A DNA stretch of 6,077 nt from Oscillospiraceae bacterium (GTDB lineage Bacteria; Bacillota; Clostridia; Oscillospirales; Oscillospiraceae), in NCBI GenBank assembly GCA_017501805.1, contig JAFVWG010000253.1, positions 1-6,077 on the forward strand, read 5' to 3'. The first letter of the stretch is position 1; every line of letters starts with the position of its first letter. This document shows, in pieces, positions 1 through 5,136 of the stretch. The position numbers and the translations under genes are program-made. The notes beneath the pieces are model-generated. The model worked only from the letters and a program-made list of their open reading frames with translations. It ran no database searches and was not told the origin of the DNA.

Positions 1-561
1 CCGCTCGCGGAAGATCTTTTTGTTGTTCTCGAAAAGGTTGTTGCCCTGCGTGTCGATCGAAACGATCAAGGGACCAAACTCCTTCACGCGCATCACCCAG
101 AGTGCCTCCGGCATTCCGAGGTCGAGCCACTCGACGTCGGTCACCTCTTCGACCGACTGTGCGCAAACGACCGCACAGCCGCCGGGGAACGCGCAGTGGA
201 TCGCGCCGAAGCGTTTGCAGGCCTCGGCGGTCTTGTCCATCATACCGCCCTTGCCGACGACGAGACGCACGCCCGTCTTTTCGATGAATTCCGCCTCAAT
301 AGACTCCATACGGCGGCTCGTGGTCGGACCGATGGAGACCATATACTGCTTTCCGTTTTCGTCCGTTCCGACGATGGGACCCGCGTGATAAATCGCACCT
401 TCGTAGAAGGAGAAGCGTTCGGGCATCACACCGTCTTTGACAGCGCGGTGATGACCGTTGTCTCTCACCGTTGCCAGCATACCCGTAAGATAGACCGTAT
501 CGCCGGCACGAAGATCTTTGATCTGTTCGTAGGAGATCGGCGTCGTCAGAATTTTCTTCAT
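1..561 (-). CDS. ttdB: L(+)-tartrate dehydratase / class I fumarase-type hydro-lyase, beta subunit (3' end cut off)
   Basis: Beta subunit of a two-subunit Fe-S hydro-lyase that adds or removes water on a C4 dicarboxylic acid (tartrate to oxaloacetate, or fumarate/malate), in the cytoplasm. 187 codons are visible and no stop is reached. As I remember it, E. coli TtdB has about 201 residues, so only some 14 are missing. Seen in the translation: N-terminal MKKILTTPIS, the RDNGHHR segment (residues 33-39, H37 being the likely catalytic His), YHAGPIVG (58-65), SIGPTTSRRMES (76-87), VVGKGGM (101-107), AFPGGCAV (124-131), and KEFGPLIVSIDTQGNN (160-175), all typical of the family. The ATG at 561 overlaps the alpha stop as ATGA and has AGGAGG 9 bases upstream, so the pair is probably translationally coupled. 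Similarity to TtdB seems closer than to FumA/FumB C-terminal domains, but the substrate cannot be proved from sequence. Confidence 0.9.
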   Translation of the reverse strand, partial: MKKILTTPISYEQIKDLRAGDTVYLTGMLATVRDNGHHRAVKDGVMPERFSFYEGAIYHAGPIVGTDENGKQYMVSIGPTTSRRMESIEAEFIEKTGVRLVVGKGGMMDKTAEACKRFGAIHCAFPGGCAVVCAQSVEEVTDVEWLDLGMPEALWVMRVKEFGPLIVSIDTQGNNLFENNKKIFRER

Positions 562-1457
562 TTCAGCAATCCTCCTCTGTGCGAGCGCAGCTCCGTCGAC
601 AGATCGGCACGGATCAGCATTTCGCCGCGCCGCGTCGCCCAGCAGCCGGTGGTCAGTCCCACGCCGAGCGTTGCGGGATGATGTCCCGCCGCCTCGATGT
701 TCACGCCGAGCACGCTCCGCGAGCCTCCGAGACCCAGCGGCGCGATGCCGAGCGAGTCCAGATCCCTCTGCAGGTCTTCTTCCAGCTTTGCGATATGCGG
801 ATAGGGAGAGTGCGTGCCGAGCGGACGCAGCAGCGCCTTCTTCGACAGCGCCGCCGAGGTCGGCGCGCAGGTTCCCAGTCCGATGCCGATAACGAGCGGC
901 GGGCAGGCGTTCACGCCCCATTCCAGCACAGTCTCGCAGACGAGTTTCCGCACTCCGGAAACGCCCTCAAGCGGCATCAGCACCTTGCTGCGGCCCGGCA
1001 GCGAGCAGCCGCCGCCCGCCATATACATACGCAGGCGCAGGTCCGTTCCGCCCGGAACGAGGTCGTATTCGACATACGGCGCGCCGTGACCGATGTTGTT
1101 GCCCGTGTTGCGTTCGCCGAGCGGCTCAACGACATTCGGGCGCAGCGGCACTTCGCGCGAGGCGCGCTCTGCCGCCGCGGTGATCGCCGCGCCGATCTCA
1201 TCGAGGTACGGGAAGTTCGTTCCGACCTCCACGAAATACTGCAGCACGCCCGTATCCTGGCAGAGGGGGCGGTGCAGCTCTTTCGCCAGATCAATATCCC
1301 GCAGAATACAATCATACATTGTTTTTGCGGAGGGGACCGTCTCCTCCCCGGCAAGCACGCGCAGCCGATCCTCCACATCGTCCGGCAGGCAGATGCCGAC
1401 CGTCGCGGTGAAGTCGGAGATGATCTGTGTCAGTTTTTCCAAAGCAATTTCGTTCAT
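558..1457 (-). CDS. ttdA: L(+)-tartrate dehydratase / class I fumarase-type hydro-lyase, alpha subunit
   Basis: Catalytic, [4Fe-4S]-carrying alpha subunit of the heteromeric hydro-lyase, partner of the downstream beta subunit. It has 299 residues, the normal length for TtdA-like alpha chains. Visible motifs: HRPLCQDTGVLQYF (62-75), ERNTGNN (115-121), YMAGGGCSLPGRSKVLMP (145-162), GVNACPPLVIGIGLG (181-195) and GVGLTTGCWATRRG (265-278). Cys66, Cys185 and Cys272 sit where the three cluster-binding cysteines of this family lie; Cys151 is also in a conserved stretch. The GGGCxLPGxSKVLMP form is TtdA-like, while many class I fumarase alpha chains have a GGGSE version there, which is why I favour tartrate dehydratase. 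A fumarase role remains possible. The start at 1457 has GAGGGAG 7 bases upstream. The gene follows the nucleotidyltransferase with a 24-bp gap and shares its direction, so they are likely one transcript. Confidence 0.9.
   Translation of the reverse strand: MNEIALEKLTQIISDFTATVGICLPDDVEDRLRVLAGEETVPSAKTMYDCILRDIDLAKELHRPLCQDTGVLQYFVEVGTNFPYLDEIGAAITAAAERASREVPLRPNVVEPLGERNTGNNIGHGAPYVEYDLVPGGTDLRLRMYMAGGGCSLPGRSKVLMPLEGVSGVRKLVCETVLEWGVNACPPLVIGIGLGTCAPTSAALSKKALLRPLGTHSPYPHIAKLEEDLQRDLDSLGIAPLGLGGSRSVLGVNIEAAGHHPATLGVGLTTGCWATRRGEMLIRADLSTELRSHRGGLLK
571..576 (-). promoter_or_regulatory. Ribosome binding site of ttdB, inside the end of ttdA
   Basis: AGGAGG on the minus strand lies 9 bases before the ATG at 561, inside the last codons of the alpha subunit gene. 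With the ATGA stop/start overlap it fixes the beta start and suggests that the subunits are made in step. Confidence 0.8.
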
Positions 1458-1480
1458 ATGTCCACTCCCTCGTTCATATG
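1450..1480. repeat. 11-bp direct repeat duplicating the ttdA start
   Basis: TCGTTCATATG occurs at 1450-1460 and again at 1470-1480, exactly 20 bp apart. On the minus strand this reads CATATGAACGA twice, and the second copy is the real ttdA start (ATG at 1457). The ttdA ribosome binding site lies between the copies. The first copy opens an out-of-frame 7-codon frame (MNEGVDI) starting at 1477, whose TGA overlaps the ttdA ATG as ATGA. It may be a chance slippage duplication or a small coupling device. Confidence 0.7.
1465..1471 (-). promoter_or_regulatory. Ribosome binding site of ttdA
   Basis: GAGGGAG on the minus strand ends 7 bases before the ATG at 1457. This supports that ATG over the identical-looking out-of-frame ATG at 1477, which has no comparable site upstream. 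Confidence 0.7.
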
Positions 1481-1481
1481 C

Positions 1482-2393
1482 TCAATCCCAAAGCTTTTCC
1501 GGATACGCGCCCTGTTCCTTGAGCGCGCGGATCGCCTCTTTCACCCCGGGCAGATCTTCCGGATAGGTCACGCCGAACCAGCGGTCGCCCGTCTGCAGCA
1601 CGCGCACGCTCGCGCTCTTTTCCTGCACCTGACGATTTGCAACAGTCGGCAGTGCAAACTCGCACTTGAGCGGATTTTTCGGAAGCTCCGCATCCAAAAA
1701 TGCCGGGAAGTCCGCGCACAGGCGGTCGAGGATGCCGCGGCGGAAGCCCCAGAAGTTCATACTCACGGGCGTGTCGCCGGAAAGCTCCGTCCATGTCTCG
1801 CCGTCCTCGGTGAAGGCGGCGTTGTTTCCTCTCCGCACGATCTTCGTGCGCTCGGTAACGTCCTGCAGGAGATTTCCCTCCACGCTGCACACGCCGCGGG
1901 AAACGCTGCCGTTTTCCGAAAGCGTATTGCGAAGCGGGAAGCTGACCATCGCGTAGCAGTTCGCGGGCAGATCCTGCTGCAGGAAATCATAAACCACGCG
2001 GTATGCCTCCGCGCCGTAGAAATCGTCGGAGTTAATAACGGCGAAAGGAGCGTCCGTCACGCCCGCAAGACAGGCGATCGCGTGTCCCGTGCCCCAGGGC
2101 TTGACGCGTCCTTCGGGGATCGTATATCCCTCGGGGATCTTGTCCAGTTCCTGATAGACGTAGGTCACATCGAAATAGCGCTCCATCCGCTTTCCGATCC
2201 GCGCCTTGAATTCCTCTTCGATGGCATGCTTGATGACGAAGATCACCTTGCGGAAGCCCGCGCGGTACGCATCGTAGAGTGAGAAATCGATGATCATATG
2301 TCCCGCGTCGTCCACCGGCGTGATCTGCTTGAGTCCGCCGAATCGGCTGCCCATTCCCGCCGCCATAACGACCAGTGAAAGATCCTGCATCAT
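1482..2393 (-). CDS. Sugar-phosphate nucleotidyltransferase family protein
   Basis: Probable cytoplasmic nucleotidyltransferase that would join an NTP and a sugar-1-phosphate (or similar phosphate) to give an NDP-activated product plus pyrophosphate. The substrate is not known. It has 303 residues with a Rossmann-like NTP_transferase fold: the N-terminal VVMAAGMGSRFGGLKQ (8-23) holds the G-x-G-x-R...K nucleotide-binding loop with Lys22, KPWGTGHA is at 98-105, NSDDFYG (121-127) has the likely metal-binding Asp pair, and MNFWGF is at 212-217. The C-terminal WFGVTYPEDLPGVKEA (272-287) is typical of a Firmicutes/Bacteroidetes subfamily usually annotated only as nucleotidyltransferase. The start is one of two adjacent ATGs (2393 or 2390); GGAGG ends 5 bases before the first and 8 before the second, so either is possible, giving 303 or 302 residues. 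An in-frame ATG further upstream would read through the promoter and is rejected. First gene of the leftward operon. Confidence 0.85.
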   Translation of the reverse strand: MMQDLSLVVMAAGMGSRFGGLKQITPVDDAGHMIIDFSLYDAYRAGFRKVIFVIKHAIEEEFKARIGKRMERYFDVTYVYQELDKIPEGYTIPEGRVKPWGTGHAIACLAGVTDAPFAVINSDDFYGAEAYRVVYDFLQQDLPANCYAMVSFPLRNTLSENGSVSRGVCSVEGNLLQDVTERTKIVRRGNNAAFTEDGETWTELSGDTPVSMNFWGFRRGILDRLCADFPAFLDAELPKNPLKCEFALPTVANRQVQEKSASVRVLQTGDRWFGVTYPEDLPGVKEAIRALKEQGAYPEKLWD

Positions 2394-2397
2394 ACAG

Positions 2398-2403
2398 TCC
2401 TCC
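2398..2403 (-). promoter_or_regulatory. Ribosome binding site of the nucleotidyltransferase gene
   Basis: GGAGGA on the minus strand just before the paired ATGs at 2393 and 2390. It places the true start here rather than at the long N-terminal extension in the same frame. Confidence 0.8.
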
Positions 2404-2421
2404 GTTTCGTTGTTTTCTTTT

Positions 2422-2450
2422 ATTATAGGGCATTGTGTCCCGTTTTTCAA
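2422..2450 (-). promoter_or_regulatory. Leftward sigma-A-type promoter for the nucleotidyltransferase-ttdAB operon
   Basis: On the minus strand TTGAAA (2445-2450) and a perfect TATAAT (2422-2427) are separated by exactly 17 bases. Transcription would start near 2415, giving a leader of about 22 bases before the ATG at 2393 that includes the GGAGGA site. No extended -10 TG is present. Confidence 0.85.
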
Positions 2451-2462
2451 CCGCCCGCCTTC

Positions 2463-2491
2463 TTGACCCCTTTTTCCGAATATGCTATACT
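2463..2491 (+). promoter_or_regulatory. Rightward sigma-A-type promoter for the hexokinase-pgi-galT operon
   Basis: TTGACC (2463-2468) and TATACT (2486-2491) are separated by 17 bases, and TGC directly precedes the -10 box, forming an extended -10 element. Transcription would begin near 2498, about 33 bases before the hexokinase start. The -35 box is only 12 bp from the -35 box of the divergent promoter. Confidence 0.85.
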
Positions 2492-2501
2492 TCTTCCGAA
2501 G
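2473..2501. promoter_or_regulatory. Possible operator: repeated TTCCGAA over the rightward promoter
   Basis: TTCCGAA occurs at 2474-2480 and 2494-2500, exactly 20 bp (about two helical turns) apart. Each copy is nearly its own reverse complement (TTC-C-GAA), and the second extends to CTTCCGAAG. One copy is in the -35/-10 spacer and the other at the predicted transcription start, a layout suited to repression. The motif is short, so chance is possible, and no regulator gene is in the window. Confidence 0.35.
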
Positions 2502-2515
2502 TACGAAACAGCAAA

Positions 2516-2522
2516 AGGGAGG
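2516..2522 (+). promoter_or_regulatory. Ribosome binding site that selects a TTG start for hexokinase
   Basis: AGGGAGG ends 8 bases before the in-frame TTG at 2531 but 20 bases before the next ATG at 2543. The spacing strongly favours TTG as the start codon. Confidence 0.75.
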
Positions 2523-2530
2523 TTTTTGCC

Positions 2531-3796
2531 TTGGCACATACAATGGCGGATTTTTTGCTTCGTGAGCGCCTTTGCGCCGACTGCTTCGACCTGTCTGCGG
2601 AAGTCGACCGCTTCCTTGCGGATATGCGGAACGGTCTTTCCGGCAAAGACAGCTCGCTGTATATGATCCCGACCTTCCTCAGCGCCGACCACGGCGCGGC
2701 AGAGGACGGATGCGCCGTCGTGCTGGACGCGGGCGGCACAAATCTCCGTGTCGGCTCGGTGACCTTCTCCGGCGGCACGGTGCAGGATATAAGCTTTGAA
2801 AAAACGCGTTTGCCCGGCACGGACGAAACGCTCACGGCGACGGTCTTTTTCGACCGCATCGCGGAGCGGCTCTCGCCGTATCTCGACAGGGGCGACCGCG
2901 TGGGCTTCTGCTTTTCCTATGCGGCGCAGTGCCGCGAGGATAAAGACGCGACTATCATCGCCTTTTGCAAGGAGGTCTCCGTCACAGGTGCGGAGGGACT
3001 TCCGATCTGCGCCTCGCTCGATGCGGCGATCCGCCGCCGCGGAGTGGAGAAAAGCTTCCGCTATGTGCAGCTCAACGACACCGTCGCGGCGCTGCTCGGC
3101 GGCATCGCGGTCACCGATCCGACGCAGTATGACGGCTACGTCGGCTTCATCCTCGGAACGGGTATGAACGGCTGCTATTCCGAGCTGACCGAAAACATCA
3201 CGAAATACACAGGCTCCGCCTACCGCGAAAAGACGATGATCATCAATATGGAATCCGGCTGCTACGCGGGCTTTTCCGGCGGAAGCATCGACCGCGCGGT
3301 CGATGCATCTTCCGCCATCCCCGGCGACCACCTCACGGAAAAGCTGATGTCGGGCGCCTATCTCGGCAGGATCCTCGCCGAAGCGCTGGACCGTGCGGCG
3401 GATGAAGGACTCATCTCCGTGCGCGCAAACGCCGGAGAGATCCCGATGCCGGATGTAAACGCCTTCCTCGCGGGAGAGGCGAGCTGCCTGTCCGAGCATT
3501 TCCCCGAAGCCGACCACGCGGCGATCCGGGAGCTCATCGAAGGGCTCTATGCCCGCACCGCACGGCTGCTGTGCGTGAACTTCTCCGCAATCGCCCTGCA
3601 GACGAAAAAGGGCTTTGAAAAACCGATCTGCATCGTGATGGAAGGCTCGACCTACCAGAAATCCCCGCGTCTGCAGGAATTGCTCGCCGAGGAACTGCGC
3701 TGCGCGCGTGAGAAATTCGGCTGCTCGTTCGAGATCCGCTTTGCGGAAAATTCCACGCTGACCGGTGCCGCCTACGCGGCGATCACAAACGGATAA
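2531..3796 (+). CDS. Eukaryotic-type hexokinase (hexokinase family, not ROK or Glk)
   Basis: Cytoplasmic ATP-dependent sugar kinase, most likely glucose to glucose-6-phosphate. It has 421 residues from TTG, slightly shorter than the ~450-residue eukaryotic unit. Both hexokinase lobes are present: phosphate-binding LDAGGTNLRVG (65-75); FSYAAQ (128-133) where eukaryotic enzymes have FSFPxxQ; Lys147 in the position of the sugar-binding Thr-Lys; NDTVAALLGG with Asn182 and the likely catalytic base Asp183; GTGMNGCY with Asn213; NMESG with Glu241; TEKLMSGAYLG with Glu270; MEGSTYQKSP (370-379) in the adenosine site; and LTGAAYAA near the C-terminus. All expected sugar-contacting Asn, Asp and Glu residues are therefore present. 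The TTG at 2531 is chosen because AGGGAGG is 8 bases away; the ATG at 2543 would shorten it by four residues. First gene of the rightward operon, 26 bp before pgi. Exact sugar range is not shown by sequence. Confidence 0.9.
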   Translation: MAHTMADFLLRERLCADCFDLSAEVDRFLADMRNGLSGKDSSLYMIPTFLSADHGAAEDGCAVVLDAGGTNLRVGSVTFSGGTVQDISFEKTRLPGTDETLTATVFFDRIAERLSPYLDRGDRVGFCFSYAAQCREDKDATIIAFCKEVSVTGAEGLPICASLDAAIRRRGVEKSFRYVQLNDTVAALLGGIAVTDPTQYDGYVGFILGTGMNGCYSELTENITKYTGSAYREKTMIINMESGCYAGFSGGSIDRAVDASSAIPGDHLTEKLMSGAYLGRILAEALDRAADEGLISVRANAGEIPMPDVNAFLAGEASCLSEHFPEADHAAIRELIEGLYARTARLLCVNFSAIALQTKKGFEKPICIVMEGSTYQKSPRLQELLAEELRCAREKFGCSFEIRFAENSTLTGAAYAAITNG

Positions 3797-3806
3797 TTTT
3801 TATACC

Positions 3807-3813
3807 AAAGGAG
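3807..3813 (+). promoter_or_regulatory. Ribosome binding site of pgi
   Basis: AAAGGAG ends 9 bases before the ATG at 3823. An in-frame TTG at 3817 would be only 3 bases away, so the ATG is the start. Confidence 0.8.
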
Positions 3814-3822
3814 TTTTTGAAT

Positions 3823-5118
3823 ATGTCTTTGACCTTGAACACCGAATACCTGAAAGGCTTCCTGACCGAGGCTGAGCTTTCCGCCGCTTCGAAGGAGGCA
3901 GCCGAGGCCGCCCGTGCGCTTGCCGAAGGCAGCTGCGCAGGAAATGACTTCATCGGCTGGCGCAGCCTGCCCACCGACTACGACCGCGAAGAGTACGCCC
4001 GCATCAAAAAGGCCGCTGCCCGCATCCGCGAGAGCGCGCAGGTGCTGGTCGTCATCGGCATCGGCGGCAGCTATCTCGGCGCACGCGCTGCGATCGAATT
4101 CCTCGGCGGCGCACACTTCAACGATCTGGCGCCGCTCAAGGTGCTGTTCGTCGGCAACTCCATCTGCCCGGAAGAGCTGCAGCACGCGCTTGACCTCTGC
4201 GAGGGAAAGGACGTCTGCGTGAACGTCATCTCCAAATCCGGCACCACCACCGAGCCGGCGATCGCCTTCCGCGTATTCAAGAAGTATATGGAAGACCGCT
4301 ACGGCAAGCAGGAAGCCGCCAAGCGCATCTTCGCCACCACGGACAAGGCGCGCGGCACGCTGAAGGAGCTGTCCGACCGCGAGGGCTACGAGACCTTCGT
4401 CGTGCCCGATGATGTCGGCGGACGCTATTCCGTTCTGACCGCCGTGGGTCTGCTGCCGATCGCAGCCGCAGGCTTCGACACCGACAAGATCCTCGCAGGC
4501 GCCCGCGCCGCGCAGCAAGCTTATGCCAACGGCGGCGACAATGTCTCCGACCTCTACGCCGCGATCCGCAGCTCTCTCTACCGCAAGGGCAAGAAGATCG
4601 AGCTGTACACCTGCTACGATCCCGCCTTCACGATGTTCAACGAATGGCTCAAGCAGCTCTACGGCGAGAGCGAGGGCAAGGACGGCAAGGGCATCTTCCC
4701 CGCCTCCGTCATCTTCTCCACCGACCTGCACTCTCTGGGTCAGTACATCCAGGACGGCGAGCGCACGGTCTTCGAGACCGTTGTCGCATTCCGCAATGTG
4801 CGCCGTGACCTCACCGTGCAGGCAGAGCCGTCCGACTTCGACGGTCTGAACTACCTCGCCGGAAAGACGATGAGCGAGGTCAACCGCACCGCCATGCAGG
4901 CAACGCTGATGGCGCACGTGGACGGCGGTGTTCCCTGCCTCGTGCTGGAAGCCGACGCGATGGACGAGACCTCGCTGGGCGAGCTGTTCTACTTCTTCGA
5001 GCACGCCTGCGCCGTCTCCTGCGCGCTGACCGGCGTGAACCCGTTCAATCAGCCGGGCGTCGAAGCCTACAAGAAAAATATGTTCCGTCTGCTGGGCAAG
5101 CCCGGCTACACGAAATAA
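3823..5118 (+). CDS. pgi: Glucose-6-phosphate isomerase
   Basis: Interconverts glucose-6-phosphate and fructose-6-phosphate in the cytoplasm, directly taking the product of the hexokinase upstream into glycolysis or supplying glucose-6-phosphate in reverse. At 431 residues it is close to the ~450 of Bacillus-type enzymes. Two SIS-type sugar isomerase domains are seen: VVIGIGGSYLGARAA (76-90) and the phosphate-binding SKSGTTTEPA (137-146); then VGGRYSVLTAVGLLP (198-212), the first family signature. KQLYGESEGKDGKG (277-290) contains Gln278 and the likely catalytic Glu282. DLHSLGQYIQDG has His303, the probable ring-opening His. GVNPFNQPGVEAYKK holds the likely catalytic Lys417. No key residue is missing. 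Lysine is mostly AAG here while the hexokinase mostly uses AAA, consistent with selection for high expression. Lies 26 bp after hexokinase and 18 bp before galT. Confidence 0.97.
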   Translation: MSLTLNTEYLKGFLTEAELSAASKEAAEAARALAEGSCAGNDFIGWRSLPTDYDREEYARIKKAAARIRESAQVLVVIGIGGSYLGARAAIEFLGGAHFNDLAPLKVLFVGNSICPEELQHALDLCEGKDVCVNVISKSGTTTEPAIAFRVFKKYMEDRYGKQEAAKRIFATTDKARGTLKELSDREGYETFVVPDDVGGRYSVLTAVGLLPIAAAGFDTDKILAGARAAQQAYANGGDNVSDLYAAIRSSLYRKGKKIELYTCYDPAFTMFNEWLKQLYGESEGKDGKGIFPASVIFSTDLHSLGQYIQDGERTVFETVVAFRNVRRDLTVQAEPSDFDGLNYLAGKTMSEVNRTAMQATLMAHVDGGVPCLVLEADAMDETSLGELFYFFEHACAVSCALTGVNPFNQPGVEAYKKNMFRLLGKPGYTK

Positions 5119-5136
5119 AACAAGAGGTGAAGGACG

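Noticed and set aside
579..2282. A 567-codon open frame on the plus strand, antisense to ttdA and the nucleotidyltransferase gene.
   Set aside because: It spans two clear minus-strand genes and their junction, has an Arg/Ala/His-rich composition typical of antisense reading, and has no family motif.
2435..2530. N-terminal extension of hexokinase to an upstream ATG at 2435.
   Set aside because: It would start before the promoter that drives the gene, and no ribosome binding site precedes it. The extra residues look unlike a protein N-terminus of this family.
2394..2543. N-terminal extension of the nucleotidyltransferase to an ATG at 2543 on the minus strand.
   Set aside because: It reads through the leftward promoter and ribosome binding site, and the family begins just before the MAAGxGSRFGG loop.
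2447..3517. A 356-codon minus-strand frame opposite hexokinase.
   Set aside because: It is antisense to a well-supported enzyme and would run into the divergent promoter region. No motif is seen.
3797..3822. Possible terminator or internal promoter between hexokinase and pgi.
   Set aside because: Only 26 bases are present, with a ribosome binding site and T-runs but no stem-loop, so the genes are taken as co-transcribed.
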